From contig SPJM01000248.1 in assembly GCA_006844585.1 (NCBI GenBank), positions 1 to 55,004 of the forward strand: a DNA stretch of 55,004 bases, given 5' to 3'. The stretch is from Methylococcaceae bacterium (lineage in GTDB: Bacteria > Pseudomonadota > Gammaproteobacteria > Methylococcales > Methylomonadaceae). How positions within the stretch are numbered: the stretch's first letter is position 1; each line of letters starts with the position of its first letter. The translations under genes were made by a program, and so were the position numbers. A model generated the notes under the pieces. It did no database searches, was not told the DNA's origin, and was given only the letters and a program-made list of their open reading frames with translations. Below, piece by piece: positions 10,101 to 17,905 of this stretch.

Positions 10101-10171
10101 TGCAATATCATTCGGGTGTCGAAGCAGAACAAGCTTGGTTAGAAGTGGTGCATATAGAATTAATTCAATAG
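7130..10171 (+). CDS. Large secreted VCBS/cadherin-like repeat protein
   Basis: This 1013-residue protein has a signal peptide (about residues 1-22, ending IYA). Six tandem beta-sandwich repeats of about 105 residues follow, each with an N-terminal DDN/DDF block, a GNVxxND motif, a GxLxxxxDGSFTYTL motif and a final DxFxYTYxxxxGQ...TATIxIxIIGN strand. These are the hallmarks of VCBS/bacterial cadherin-like repeats found in adhesins. Repeats 2-3 and 4-5 are copies of a two-repeat unit spaced 630 bp apart. From about residue 660 a different domain begins (NSGRNIKGHLHDSGDKDWYKLTSAG), like a pre-peptidase C-terminal (PPC) domain. It contains no PEP-CTERM tail and no autotransporter barrel, so the export route beyond the periplasm is unknown. 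It is likely a surface or extracellular adhesin. Confidence 0.85.
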   Translation: MFKRASLLLSTIILGSSQNIYAVSNTVAPQANNDVGTVVVGLTPNVSGNVVANDLYGTLVTLNGSSVGSFGILTLQSSGTFTYSLLNNSSTLNLGPGEVVTETFTYQLSNNFGQSDNASIIIEIQGNPLVPIAVDDNVSVMVNSSPSVTGNVMNNDSNGVSVFLNSAQTSAFGALLFNLDGSFTYTLDEDSEAVTSLQTGQIATDSFTYTYSNDTGQSTTATINIQIIGNTATVEAENDFATIIFNNTAASVTGNVADNDENTTNNESVKLTSTPVSEKGTLTLNLDGAYTYTVNPESTTLISLGTGEIVTDVFQYTYIGLTGEGASAALTIDIVGNPKSLVALNDNVSVMVNNIPSASGNVMGNDRNGSQVFLNSAPVSEFGSLLFNVDGSFTYTLDDDAEAILALKTGETLTDTFTYTYSSDTGQSTTADIVVQIIGNSVTVDAEDDFATIILNTITSVNGNVTLNDDNISNNPNIKLVSSPVSDKGTLILNSDGTFNYTVNQESSVLVGLGTGQIITDVFSYTYLDASGDGATAAINIEIVGNPQGVAAFDDTIMVIPNDIIGVSGNVMDNDRNGLRVELNGSPVGDYGYVSLQDDGQFEYNLYENSPSVINLTTGQVVSDSFEYTLFGSEGQTVTANIRAQVIGNVVDSGGNTIFEQPEDIPFDNVDVEFNDRGAQATPLNSGRNIKGHLHDSGDKDWYKLTSAGNEIITLEVCPQGSNCFGKKSWVLYVFDSNLLTQEIEEREVAFSQWLSQTGSVFDESGAALMEPIFGFSNHMYLAYRSGLFQEALIGVVDPCFDTSNTVDIGVGSGSRDYFIAISSPLLGDGNSGTDDGCGAGSIMLERTRGSIFGSDAAGEPKTYTITEQFITVHPNSDDQYTITVTGTGLNPLLTEEAKSKSSTFDAKTGDLIIPKIRIFDGLFQTKLTLNNQLAKSADSGNIKFYLASLSEMSLEELADSFQATFNPENSQVMIPRVTDTNSGNAYSVIMQYHSGVEAEQAWLEVVHIELIQ

Positions 10172-10176
10172 GTGAG

Positions 10177-10398
10177 TTAGATCTTTTTAATCCCTATAAA
10201 TTTATTTTGATCAGACAACTCCATTTCAAACACCCCCCGAACGCCTTGGTGGTCAAGAAATGGTTGTACTTTAATAGCGGGGAATTCAATGATGCGGCCA
10301 TCTTCACTGCGTGTGCGAATTACTGTGCCTTTGCCTTGGTAAACGCTTAGATATTGATCATAACTAATATTAAGCTGAAAACGTAGGAAATAGTTCAT
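10177..10398 (-). CDS. DUF2835 family protein
   Basis: This 73-residue protein matches the small DUF2835 family by pattern: an N-terminal Y-F-L-x-F-Q-L-N-I-S strand, YLSVYQGKG, the RSEDGRIIEFPA centre and a C-terminal GVxGxFEMxL segment. Its function is unknown. It lies on the minus strand, convergent with the VCBS gene with a 5-bp gap, so the two transcripts probably run into each other. An AGG ribosome site lies just before the ATG. Confidence 0.8.
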   Translation of the reverse strand: MNYFLRFQLNISYDQYLSVYQGKGTVIRTRSEDGRIIEFPAIKVQPFLDHQGVRGVFEMELSDQNKFIGIKKI

Positions 10399-10436
10399 GG
10401 CCTAAAGGATTGAAGAAGAGCTGGTCTAGCTTTTAT

Positions 10437-10730
10437 TTAAGGAACGTGAATTTTATAACATCCGAAACTGACTTGTATTAAAGCATAAGGATCGCTAAAG
10501 CTTTTCTAATCTTTCTGTCCATCTTCTGCGTTGCCTACATGGATGTAGGTAAGGGGCGTGAGCAGGAGCGGAAGCTTTGCGGAAACAGTTACGAAGCACA
10601 TGGATGTGCAAGTGTCGCTTGAAGCAGGATGCTGGTTGCGACCATAGCTTGCTATGCGCCTGTTTCCGCGCCTTGAATATGAACAGAAATCCTGCGCCAG
10701 TTGCGGATGTTATTTTATCCTCGTTCCTAA
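10437..10730. repeat. 294-bp MITE-like element with 34-bp inverted ends
   Basis: The left end TTAAGGAACGTGAA...AACATCCGAAACTG is mirrored at the right end by CAGTTGCGGATGTT...CGTTCCTAA. The interior (TACATGGATGTAGGTAAGGGGCGTGAGCAGGAGCGGAAGC and TGCAAGTGTCGCTTGAAGCAGGA, given here in pieces: TACATGGATGTAGG, GGGGCGTGAGCAG, GTGTCGCTTGAAGC) recurs in opposite orientation at 33.6-33.8 kb. A central block also resembles the element at 2987-3153. There is no coding capacity for a transposase. Confidence 0.85.
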
Positions 10731-10772
10731 GCGATGTAGGTGCGGATTTATTCGCACCTACAATTATCGCTT
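10730..10772. repeat. REP-like palindrome
   Basis: TGTAGGTGCG (10735-10744) and CGCACCTACA (10753-10762) form a perfect 10-bp stem, with GCGAT and ATCGC continuing outside. It lies downstream of htpX (minus strand) and could also end that transcript. Confidence 0.75.
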
Positions 10773-10783
10773 TATTTGTTAAA

Positions 10784-11659
10784 TTAACGCCTGTTTTGCA
10801 AAGCCGCGATTCTCTCTTCCAATGGCGGATGACTCATGAATAATTTTTGCACGCGGCCGCCATTGATGCCGAAGGCGGCTAATTGACCGGGAAGTTCCTG
10901 CGGTTCATGCGCTCTTTGCAGGGCGCGTAACGCGCCGACCATTTTTTCGCGTCCCGCCAGGTTTGCGCCCCCTGCATCCGCGCGATATTCGCGGTAACGG
11001 GAAAACCACATAACCAGCATCGTGGCCAGAAAAGACAAGATCACTTGCATGATTAACTGTGTGACAAAATATCCCATGCCGTGACCTTCTTCATTTTTGA
11101 ATACCACGCGGTCTACCACATGACCAATCACCGAAGCAAAGAAGTAGACAAAGGTGTTCACGACGCCTTGCATTAAGCTCATCGTGATCATATCACCGTT
11201 GGCGACATGGCTGATTTCATGGCCGATGACCGCTTCCACTTCATCCGCGTTCATGTTTTGCATTAAACCTGTGCTGACCGCCACCAATGCATTATTTCGG
11301 CTCATTCCGGTTGCAAAGGCATTAGGGTCGGGTGTTTGAAATATACCCACCTCCGGCATTCCGATACCGGCTTGTTTAGCTTGTCTGGCGACAATATCAT
11401 AAATCCATTGCTCAGTTTGGTTTTGAGGACGTTCGATAATATGGACGCCCATCGCCTGCTTCGCCGACCATTTAGACATGGCCAATGAGATGAATGAGCC
11501 GGTCATGCCGATCACTGCAGACATCATTAACAGTGCGCCCAGATTGAGGTCAACGCCGTTAGCGTCTAAGGCGCCTCCTATATTGAATACACTGAAAATA
11601 ATACTAATCACCACTAAAATAGCCGCGTTAGTCGCTAAAAATAATAGAATTCTCAACAT
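10784..11659 (-). CDS. htpX: Membrane zinc metalloprotease HtpX
   Basis: HtpX is an inner-membrane protease that degrades misfolded membrane proteins. From the ATG at 11659 the product is 291 residues and starts MLRILLFLATNAAILV, as the family does; an earlier in-frame ATG at 11719 adds 20 residues not found in the family. Two N-terminal membrane segments are followed by the zinc motif GHEISH, two more hydrophobic segments, and EYRADAGGA, which supplies the third zinc ligand (Glu). AAAGG lies upstream of the chosen start. It stands alone, divergent from the gene at 11771. No CpxR site could be recognised. Confidence 0.97.
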   Translation of the reverse strand: MLRILLFLATNAAILVVISIIFSVFNIGGALDANGVDLNLGALLMMSAVIGMTGSFISLAMSKWSAKQAMGVHIIERPQNQTEQWIYDIVARQAKQAGIGMPEVGIFQTPDPNAFATGMSRNNALVAVSTGLMQNMNADEVEAVIGHEISHVANGDMITMSLMQGVVNTFVYFFASVIGHVVDRVVFKNEEGHGMGYFVTQLIMQVILSFLATMLVMWFSRYREYRADAGGANLAGREKMVGALRALQRAHEPQELPGQLAAFGINGGRVQKLFMSHPPLEERIAALQNRR

Positions 11660-11770
11660 TGTTATAACCTTTTTATAGTCCTGATGATTAAAATATGGGG
11701 GAGCGAATATTATATTCAATATCTCAGAGTGATATGATGAACAAAAGTTTATTTGTATAAGGAGGACGAC

Positions 11771-12883
11771 ATGAAAATAGCGCGTTTAACAGCATTCTTT
11801 GTTTTTATCTGGATGGGGGCGGCGGTGGCCGAACCTGTCAATCAGGTTCTGCAGGCATTAAAATTACCTGCCGGGTTTAAGATTTCGATTTTTGCAGATA
11901 ATGTGCCTAATGCCAGAACCTTGGCTTTAGGGGATGACGGCGTTATTTATGTCGGCACCCGCAGGCAAGGGGATGTTTATGCGGTAAAGGACATTAACGG
12001 CGACGGGGTAGCCGATAAAAAATACAGGATCGCAACGGATTTATATATGCCCAACGGCGTTGCTTTTAAGAATGGAAACCTATATGTCGCGGAAACACAC
12101 CGCATTTTACGCTTTGATAACATCGCTGCTCATTTTGAAGGAAAACCTAAACCGCAAGTTATCTTTGACCAACTGCCCGCTGACCAGCATCACGGCTGGA
12201 AATATTTGCGTTTTGGTCCGGACGGCAAACTCTATACCGCCATTGGCGCGCCATGTAATATATGTGAGCCGAAAAAACCGATTTATACCTCACTCATTCG
12301 CTTAAATCCCGACGGCAGCGGATTTGAAAAATTAGCAAGCGGAATTCGCAATAGCGTAGGTTTTGATTGGCAGCCGGAAACCTATGCCTTATTTTTTACT
12401 GATAACGGACGCGATTATCTGGGCGATGATGCGCCGCCGGATGAATTAAATCACTGGAACAGCAAAGGGCAGCATTTTGGCTATCCCTATTGTCATGGCG
12501 GCGATATTGCGGATCCGGAATTTGGCGCAAAACGATCATGCAAAGAATTCAGAGCGCCGCTATGGAAGTTCAAAGCGCATATGGCGCCTTTGGGTTTACG
12601 TTTTTATACGGGAAATCAATTTCCAGCCGAATATAAAAACCAGTTATTTGTTGCCCAACACGGTTCCTGGAACCGTAGCAAACCGCATGGTTACCGTATC
12701 GCTCTGGTGAAATTTGCTGACGACAAACCGGTACAGGAAGAAGTCTTTATTGAAGGCTGGTTAACCGAAGATGAGCGCGTTTTAGGCAGACCGACCGACA
12801 TCTTGCAAATGCCGGATGGCAGTTTGTTGATTACTGATGATGTTTTAGGATTAATTTACAAGGTCGAATATCAAAATGAGTAA
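11771..12883 (+). CDS. Exported PQQ/sorbosone-dehydrogenase-like beta-propeller protein
   Basis: This product of about 370 residues has a signal peptide ending AVAEP, then a six-bladed propeller sequence of the L-sorbosone dehydrogenase/soluble glucose dehydrogenase type: LALGDDGVIYVGTR, MPNGVAFKNGNLYVAET, DQHHGWKYLRFGPDGKLY, NSVGFDWQPET, FVAQHGSWNRSKPHGYRI and GRPTDILQMPDGSLLITDD. Family members oxidise sugars or aldehydes in the periplasm with PQQ. The cofactor and substrate are not proven by the sequence. The start is ATG 11771, with a strong AAGGAGG just before it. It overlaps the nudF start by 8 nt, so the two are probably cotranscribed. Confidence 0.85.
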   Translation: MKIARLTAFFVFIWMGAAVAEPVNQVLQALKLPAGFKISIFADNVPNARTLALGDDGVIYVGTRRQGDVYAVKDINGDGVADKKYRIATDLYMPNGVAFKNGNLYVAETHRILRFDNIAAHFEGKPKPQVIFDQLPADQHHGWKYLRFGPDGKLYTAIGAPCNICEPKKPIYTSLIRLNPDGSGFEKLASGIRNSVGFDWQPETYALFFTDNGRDYLGDDAPPDELNHWNSKGQHFGYPYCHGGDIADPEFGAKRSCKEFRAPLWKFKAHMAPLGLRFYTGNQFPAEYKNQLFVAQHGSWNRSKPHGYRIALVKFADDKPVQEEVFIEGWLTEDERVLGRPTDILQMPDGSLLITDDVLGLIYKVEYQNE

Positions 12884-13481
12884 ACAGTTTGAAATTCTTG
12901 AGAAGGAAACCGTTTACCAGGGTTTTTTCCGGTTGGAAAATTACCATCTAAAGCATACCTTGTTTAAAGGCGGGTGGAGTCCAACTATCCAGCGCGAATT
13001 ATTTCGCCGCGGAGATTGCGTTGCGGTTTTGCTTTATGACCCGATTCGGGATGAAGTGGTGATGATAGAGCAATTTCGGGTGGGTGCGATATTGCGTGAA
13101 GAACCCGCTTGGCTGCTGGAGATTGTTGCTGGCGCGGTTGAGCCTGGAGAATCAGCTGAACAAGTCGCGATCAGGGAATCGATGGAAGAAGCGGGTTGCG
13201 CAATACAAGAAATCCAATTGATTCGAGAGTTTTACACAACGCCGGGCGGAGCATCGGAATGGTTAAGTTTATTTTATGGACGTGTGGACACATCTAATGT
13301 CGGCGGCATACACGGCCTGGATCATGAAGATGAAGATATTCGCGTATCAGCGGTCACATTTGATGAGGTTTACCAGATGATGGAGCAGGGTAAAATTATC
13401 TCCGGCATTCCTATTATTGCTATCCAGTGGCTATATATTCATCGAGACGAAATCAGAGCGAATGCGGGCATCGACTTATGA
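12876..13481 (+). CDS. nudF: ADP-ribose pyrophosphatase (Nudix hydrolase)
   Basis: This 201-residue Nudix enzyme splits ADP-ribose into AMP and ribose-5-phosphate. The Nudix box is intact (GAVEPGESAEQVAIRESMEEAG, about residues 90-111: G-x5-E-x7-R-E-x2-E-E-x-G). The preceding RGDCVAVLLYDP and IEQFR and the following FYTTPGGASEWLSLFYGRVD are typical of NudF. It overlaps the preceding propeller gene by 8 nt, with no ribosome site of its own needed. It is followed within 10 bp by the opposing tRNA-Arg gene. Confidence 0.93.
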   Translation: MSKQFEILEKETVYQGFFRLENYHLKHTLFKGGWSPTIQRELFRRGDCVAVLLYDPIRDEVVMIEQFRVGAILREEPAWLLEIVAGAVEPGESAEQVAIRESMEEAGCAIQEIQLIREFYTTPGGASEWLSLFYGRVDTSNVGGIHGLDHEDEDIRVSAVTFDEVYQMMEQGKIISGIPIIAIQWLYIHRDEIRANAGIDL

Positions 13482-13486
13482 GCAGA

Positions 13487-13563
13487 TGGCGTCCCGAGGA
13501 GGATTCGAACCCCCGGCCTGCCCCTTAGGAGGGGGCCGCTCTATCCTGCTGAGCTATCGGGAC
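13487..13563 (-). tRNA. tRNA-Arg (anticodon CCT)
   Basis: Read on the minus strand: acceptor GTCCCGA pairs with TCGGGAC, D arm GCTCAGCAGGATAGAGC, anticodon stem GCCCC/GGGGC with loop CTCCTAA (anticodon CCT, plus-strand 13527-13529), and T arm GGGGG-TTCGAAT-CCTCC. The discriminator is G and the 3' CCA is encoded. It decodes AGG. Confidence 0.96.
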
Positions 13564-13594
13564 TTTGCGCTTATTTTAGCATAAGCGTATTTTG

Positions 13595-14380
13595 TTATGC
13601 TTTCAGTTTTCGAATCTCTTTGCGCTCTAACGCGGCAATAAAGTAATTGATCTTATTGAGGCTTTTTGAGGTGAAATTTTCAAAATAACCGCCGACATTA
13701 ACTTCGGAGGATGAAGATATGGGTTTGCCGATTGAGCGCACGATGAGGTCGAAGTTGATCTGTTCTTTTTCCAGCGTTACTGAGCAGTTTTTGATAATAT
13801 CGCCGCGCTGTAAGCGGCTATGCGGATTGGCTAAAATAAAGCAGATGCCTTCCCGGGACATATCATAGACTTTGCCGCTGACGGTGGAGTTGTTTTTCTC
13901 CGCCATGCCTGAGAAAAATATGGTAGAGGTCTTGATTTTTATTCTGGGCGATTGGCGGCGTTGCGGATAGAAGACTCGTTCCGGAAAGTTGGCTTTGTAA
14001 TAGGCAATGCCGTGTGATGAACCATGTTGGATATTTTTTAAGTTGAAAGCCAGATGGATGCCGTCGTGATAAGTTGATAGTTTGGACACCGATGTTTCAA
14101 GTAACAAGTCATTGCCGTAATTAGGCATTAATTCATCTAGGATAAGTTGTTTTTTGTCAGTGTTTACATCTAGGATAGATGTGCTGAATTGATCGGCGGA
14201 GTCTTGAAAGGTAATCGTGCATAGCGGCGATTCTTTGGATATATCTAACAGTAACTTAGAAATTTTCGACGGTTCCGTTAAGAAGTTAGCGCTGGATTTG
14301 AGGTCCGGCTCAAATTCTTCTTCCTGTTCGTCGTTTTTGGGCTCAGGGCTTTTGAAAAAATTTTTCAGAGCAGTGAACAT
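13595..14380 (-). CDS. flgZ: YcgR/FlgZ-like PilZ flagellar brake protein
   Basis: This 261-residue cytoplasmic protein has a YcgR-type N-terminal domain (about residues 35-130) followed by a PilZ domain. The c-di-GMP binding residues are present: RRQSPR (RxxxR motif) and DMSREG (DxSxxG). Proteins of this type bind c-di-GMP and slow the flagellar motor. It ends the flgA-flgM-flgN-flgZ gene string, the same position that flgZ holds in Pseudomonas. The gap to flgN is 15 nt. The C-terminus is Lys/Arg-rich. The symbol rests on context plus domain order. Confidence 0.87.
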   Translation of the reverse strand: MFTALKNFFKSPEPKNDEQEEEFEPDLKSSANFLTEPSKISKLLLDISKESPLCTITFQDSADQFSTSILDVNTDKKQLILDELMPNYGNDLLLETSVSKLSTYHDGIHLAFNLKNIQHGSSHGIAYYKANFPERVFYPQRRQSPRIKIKTSTIFFSGMAEKNNSTVSGKVYDMSREGICFILANPHSRLQRGDIIKNCSVTLEKEQINFDLIVRSIGKPISSSSEVNVGGYFENFTSKSLNKINYFIAALERKEIRKLKA

Positions 14381-14395
14381 GGCTGTTGCTTTGTC

Positions 14396-14890
14396 TTAAA
14401 CAGAGATCAATGTATGTGATGTGTGTGCAGATTGAGTCGAGCCGTCGGCGCTATAGACAGCGGCGGTTTGCGGCTTGCCGCGTAAAATTTGTAGCGCGCG
14501 TTGATTGTGTCGCATTAAAAGTGCGATGCCAGCGCCGTTTTGTTCGTTTACTTGGCGACATTGTTTAGCTAGACGACTGATTTCTAGCCATTGTTGTAAA
14601 TGGTTTTCTCTGAACAGACCGGCTTTGTTAGCAATGGCAAAATATTGTTGCACGCCGTTTTGGTCATAGGGGAGCTTTTCTGTGGCCAAAACCTGGGTCA
14701 GCTGTTGGGTGAACTGTTCAAGTTGTTGAACAATTGATTTTTTTTGTTCAGTCAATGCGGTCATTGTTTCAGTCGCTGTTTTTTGTTTCAGGTTTTGTGA
14801 TTCCTGAGTCAGAGTTTCAAAAAACTGTTGACTTAAGGATAGACCTTTTTCTAATAATTTTTCAGTAATCGGATATGTTTTTTCTATCAT
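14396..14890 (-). CDS. flgN: Flagellar export chaperone FlgN
   Basis: FlgN is the cytoplasmic chaperone for the hook-filament junction proteins FlgK and FlgL. The 164-residue product is helical, Gln-rich and coiled-coil-like. It carries the family's C-terminal signature LLMRHNQRALQILRG followed by VYSADGST. It lies 2 nt after flgM, the usual partner, and upstream of flgZ. Confidence 0.88.
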   Translation of the reverse strand: MIEKTYPITEKLLEKGLSLSQQFFETLTQESQNLKQKTATETMTALTEQKKSIVQQLEQFTQQLTQVLATEKLPYDQNGVQQYFAIANKAGLFRENHLQQWLEISRLAKQCRQVNEQNGAGIALLMRHNQRALQILRGKPQTAAVYSADGSTQSAHTSHTLISV

Positions 14891-14892
14891 CG

Positions 14893-15186
14893 CTAGGTAC
14901 TTTTTATATGGCGATCCAATTGCAGAATTTTATCGGCGATGCGCTCAGCGTTAATTTCGTAACTGCCTTGTTCCAACGCATTTTTTACCGCAGCAATTTT
15001 TTCTTCATTGATCACCGGGGTTGAATCCAAAGTGCTTTTGATTTCTTGGGTTATCGCCATGAAATCAACTTTTTCAGTTGTTTGTTCGCTGTTTGTTGCG
15101 GCGCTTTGAGCCGGTTTATCTTTTTTTGCCGGTGTCGGCGCATTCAGCGTAATGTCGCTTTTACCGGTTATTGAATTCGTCACCAT
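14893..15186 (-). CDS. flgM: Anti-sigma-28 factor FlgM
   Basis: FlgM holds FliA (sigma-28) inactive until the hook-basal body is complete, then is exported. The 97-residue product has a disordered, Lys/Thr/Ala-rich N-terminus. Its C-terminus binds sigma and reads PVINEEKIAAVKNALEQGSY then INAERIADKIL, the typical family ending. A sigma-28 promoter lies directly upstream, giving the expected feedback loop, and flgN follows by 2 nt. Confidence 0.93.
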   Translation of the reverse strand: MVTNSITGKSDITLNAPTPAKKDKPAQSAATNSEQTTEKVDFMAITQEIKSTLDSTPVINEEKIAAVKNALEQGSYEINAERIADKILQLDRHIKST

Positions 15187-15218
15187 GAGAGTTCCCCTGT
15201 TCTTTTAATCCGATATTG

Positions 15219-15245
15219 TTAACGGCATTTTACAGGATAACTTTA
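15219..15245 (-). promoter_or_regulatory. Sigma-28 (FliA) promoter of flgM
   Basis: On the minus strand, TAAAGTTA, an 11-bp spacer and GCCGTTAA closely match the flagellar sigma-28 consensus (TAAAGTTT-N11-GCCGATAA). It lies between flgA and flgM, so flgM-flgN-flgZ can be expressed late and apart from flgA. Confidence 0.85.
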
Positions 15246-15253
15246 GTCGTTTT

Positions 15254-15958
15254 TTAAAAAACTGTGACCTGGCCCGGCTTTATAACCGTGGCTTGAACAA
15301 TTCGTTGTGAGTTAATATTTTTTACAGTAATGTTTTCCCCTTTTTTGCCATCCTTCATGGCGATGCCGTTCATGCTGATCTGAAAATAGGGCGAGGAATG
15401 CGTGATTTTGACTCTATCGCCTTTTTTGATCAATTTCGGTACGCTGAAGTGTCTTAAATTAATGACTGTACCGGTTGATAAATTTCGGTTTGCCTGTTTA
15501 TTGATAATTTGTTGCGGATTTTCTATATAACCGCTTCTCAATTGGGAAAGCTCTCTATTGATAGTGCGCAGATGATTTGAAGTCAGGATTTCACCTCGTT
15601 GAATCGGTTGCGCTAATACTAAAACATCGCGGTAAGTTTTGATTAATACTGAGGTATAGATAGTCCATTTCTTTTTGCCGGAGCAACGAATGCCCAGTGA
15701 ATTACGACCGGTTTTTAAGGCTGAATAAGGCGTAAAAATTTCAAGCGGATTGTTGCAAAGCGGCAATTTCAGTCTTTGATCTAATGTTGACATTTGGTAT
15801 TCAAAGTCGCCAGATGCATGATAGTTGTTTTGCAAGTACTGTTCGACCGCTTGGCTGATGGACTCCAGGCTTTGTTTCGGGGTTGCCCATGTGACGCTGT
15901 TTTGTATCAAGCCCATTAAGCAAAAAATGCTGATTAATAGTCGTTTTCGATGTTTCAT
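15254..15958 (-). CDS. flgA: Flagellar P-ring assembly chaperone FlgA
   Basis: FlgA is a periplasmic chaperone for FlgI during P-ring assembly. From the ATG at 15958 the product is about 234 residues, with an N-terminal signal peptide (MKHRKRLLISIFCLMG...). A TTG 12 nt upstream is in frame but less likely. The C-terminal SAF domain is clear: LVLAQPIQRGEILTSNHL, VINKQANRNLSTGTVI-like spacing, and GDRVKITHSSPYFQISMNG. A sigma-54 promoter lies upstream. The intergenic region to cheV is shared and divergent. Confidence 0.92.
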   Translation of the reverse strand: MKHRKRLLISIFCLMGLIQNSVTWATPKQSLESISQAVEQYLQNNYHASGDFEYQMSTLDQRLKLPLCNNPLEIFTPYSALKTGRNSLGIRCSGKKKWTIYTSVLIKTYRDVLVLAQPIQRGEILTSNHLRTINRELSQLRSGYIENPQQIINKQANRNLSTGTVINLRHFSVPKLIKKGDRVKITHSSPYFQISMNGIAMKDGKKGENITVKNINSQRIVQATVIKPGQVTVF

Positions 15959-15992
15959 GATAGTCGCCAATAAATTGTCTTTATGAGTTTAG

Positions 15993-16008
15993 AGCACTTT
16001 TTAGGCCA
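15993..16008 (-). promoter_or_regulatory. Sigma-54 promoter of flgA
   Basis: On the minus strand, TTGGCCTAAAAAGTGCTC contains GG-N10-GC with TGGC and TGCT half-sites. It lies about 35 bp upstream of the flgA ATG. Sigma-54 control of early and middle flagellar genes is usual in polar-flagellated gammaproteobacteria. Confidence 0.65.
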
Positions 16009-16078
16009 AACATTTTTTTTCAATTTTTTATGGGAAGGTCGCTATACTTAAACGAGTGATTAAATATGAGGAATTGAG

Positions 16079-17011
16079 ATGGCTGGAATATTGGATGGCG
16101 TTGATCAAAGAACCAAATTGGCGGGTCATAACCGCTTTGAATTATTATTGTTCAGGTTAATCGGCAGACAGCGATTCGGTATTAATGTCTTTAAAGTGCA
16201 AGAGGTAATTCAGTGTCCTCCCTTGACTCAAATTCCGAAGTCCCATTCCGTGATTTGCGGGGTTGCGCATTTGCGCGGCAAAACCATTCCGGTTTTGGAT
16301 TTGTCGATGTCGATCGGGCTTTCGCCCTTACAACGCGATGAAAGCAATTATGTGATTGTGACGGAATATAATCGCGGAACGCAAGGGTTTTTAGTGCAAG
16401 CGGTTGACCGAATTATTAACATTGGTTGGAATTCGGTGAAAGCGCCGCCCAGCGGTGCGGGTAAGGACGGTTATTTAACGGCGGTGACTGAAGTTGACGG
16501 CGAGTTGATTGAAGTAATCGATGTGGAAAAAGTCATGAAGGAAGTGATTGGTTCGCGCGATGAGGCTTCGGAGCAATTAATAGACGATTCAATTCAAGCG
16601 GAAAATGATTTGATCTTGGTCGTTGATGATTCGATGGTGGCGCGTAAGCAGGTGCAAAAGGTTTGCGATCAAGTCGGCGTTGACTATGAAACGTTTAAAG
16701 ATGGTCAGGAGGCTTGGGATCATTTGCGGCAATTGTCGGATCAAGGGATAAAAGTTGCGGATAAATATAGTATGATTATTTCCGATGTAGAAATGCCGCG
16801 GATGGACGGTTATACTTTGGCTTCTAAAATTAAAAATGATATGCAGATGAGGGATGTTTATATTGTTTTGCATACCTCATTGAGTGGCGTATTTAATACT
16901 TCTATGGTGCAAAAGGTCGGCGCTAATGAGTTTTTGGCCAAATTTGAGCCGGATTTATTAATTCAGACCATACAAAACCAATTAAAACGTTATCATGGGC
17001 AAGCGGTTTAA
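16079..17011 (+). CDS. cheV: Chemotaxis coupling/response protein CheV
   Basis: This 310-residue protein has an N-terminal CheW domain (residues about 20-165; FEVQEV-like core FKVQEVIQCPPLTQIP and GVAHLRGKTIPVLDLS). A C-terminal receiver domain (about 185-305) has the acidic pocket VVDDS, the phospho-acceptor Asp in IISDVEMPRMDGY (near residue 236), and the Thr/Lys equivalents downstream (LHTSLSG, LAKFEP). CheV couples receptors to CheA and tunes signalling by phosphorylation. GAGGAATTGAG precedes the ATG. It lies 33 bp upstream of cheR and divergent from flgA, as in Pseudomonas. Confidence 0.95.
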   Translation: MAGILDGVDQRTKLAGHNRFELLLFRLIGRQRFGINVFKVQEVIQCPPLTQIPKSHSVICGVAHLRGKTIPVLDLSMSIGLSPLQRDESNYVIVTEYNRGTQGFLVQAVDRIINIGWNSVKAPPSGAGKDGYLTAVTEVDGELIEVIDVEKVMKEVIGSRDEASEQLIDDSIQAENDLILVVDDSMVARKQVQKVCDQVGVDYETFKDGQEAWDHLRQLSDQGIKVADKYSMIISDVEMPRMDGYTLASKIKNDMQMRDVYIVLHTSLSGVFNTSMVQKVGANEFLAKFEPDLLIQTIQNQLKRYHGQAV

Positions 17012-17044
17012 CCGAATGGCGTTGAAACGGCAAGGCTGAGTTAA

Positions 17045-17905
17045 GTGAGTAAAATAATAAGAATGCATTTAACAAAAGGGGAATTCAATAGCATTAACAC
17101 TCAAGAATATGAGGCCGTTAGGGCGTTTTTACAGCAATCCTGCGGCATTATGTTGGGTGAAAATAAACAATATCTGGTGCAAAGCCGGTTAAATTTTTTG
17201 TTGAAAAAATACGATTTAGTTTCATTTTCAGAGCTGGTTGAACGCTTACATTCGGATTATCCAATGTCGCAACGCTTGAAAGCCGCTGTGATTGATGCAA
17301 TGACAACCAATGAGACTTTGTGGTTCAGAGACAAACTGCAATTCACCGCATTGAACCGACACATCTTTCCGGAGTTGTTGAAAAAAAAAGTCGGCACCTT
17401 AAAAGTTTGGTCGGCGGCTTGTTCTTCCGGGCAAGAGCCTTTTTCAATCAGCATCAGCGCTGATGCTTTGATGAAGTCTTCCGGCCGCAAAATTCAAATA
17501 ATCGGCACTGATATTTCAGAGACGATTTTAAAAGACGCTCAGAAAGCGGTTTATAGTGAGTTGTCTATCGCCAGAGGGCTTGATCCCGCCTTAAAAGAGC
17601 AGTACTTTTTTCGCACTCATGAGGGGTTTCAATTGCAGCCGGAGATTACCGCGATGGTCCGTTTTCAGCAATTTAATCTGCTAAAGCCTTTCACGGCTTT
17701 AGGGCGTTTCGATGTGGTTTTTTGCCGGAATGTGCTGATTTATTTTTCCGATCAAGTCAAAATCGATATTTTACGGCGTATGGCGGAAGTGATTGAATTG
17801 GGCGGTTATTTATTTCTCAGCAGTACCGAGTCTATGCCCAAAGAGATCACCCAATTTGAAGTGGTTAAGTTTGAAGGCATTCGCTACTATAGACGTGTTG
17901 CTTAA
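17045..17905 (+). CDS. cheR: Chemoreceptor glutamate methyltransferase CheR
   Basis: CheR transfers methyl groups from S-adenosylmethionine to receptor glutamates. The 286-residue product has the helical N-terminal domain (residues about 15-85, ending MTTNETLWFRD) and a Rossmann methyltransferase domain with KVWSAACSSGQEPFSI, IIGTDIS, FDVVFCRNVLIYF and GGYLFLSSTES. It carries no C-terminal pentapeptide-tether domain beyond the core. The start is GTG 17045; ATG 17063 is an alternative, as neither has a strong ribosome site. Confidence 0.94.
   Translation: MSKIIRMHLTKGEFNSINTQEYEAVRAFLQQSCGIMLGENKQYLVQSRLNFLLKKYDLVSFSELVERLHSDYPMSQRLKAAVIDAMTTNETLWFRDKLQFTALNRHIFPELLKKKVGTLKVWSAACSSGQEPFSISISADALMKSSGRKIQIIGTDISETILKDAQKAVYSELSIARGLDPALKEQYFFRTHEGFQLQPEITAMVRFQQFNLLKPFTALGRFDVVFCRNVLIYFSDQVKIDILRRMAEVIELGGYLFLSSTESMPKEITQFEVVKFEGIRYYRRVA

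Noticed and set aside
10577-10843. 88-codon open frame across the palindromic element
   Set aside because: It lies in repeat DNA and runs into the htpX end on the opposite strand; no coding signal.
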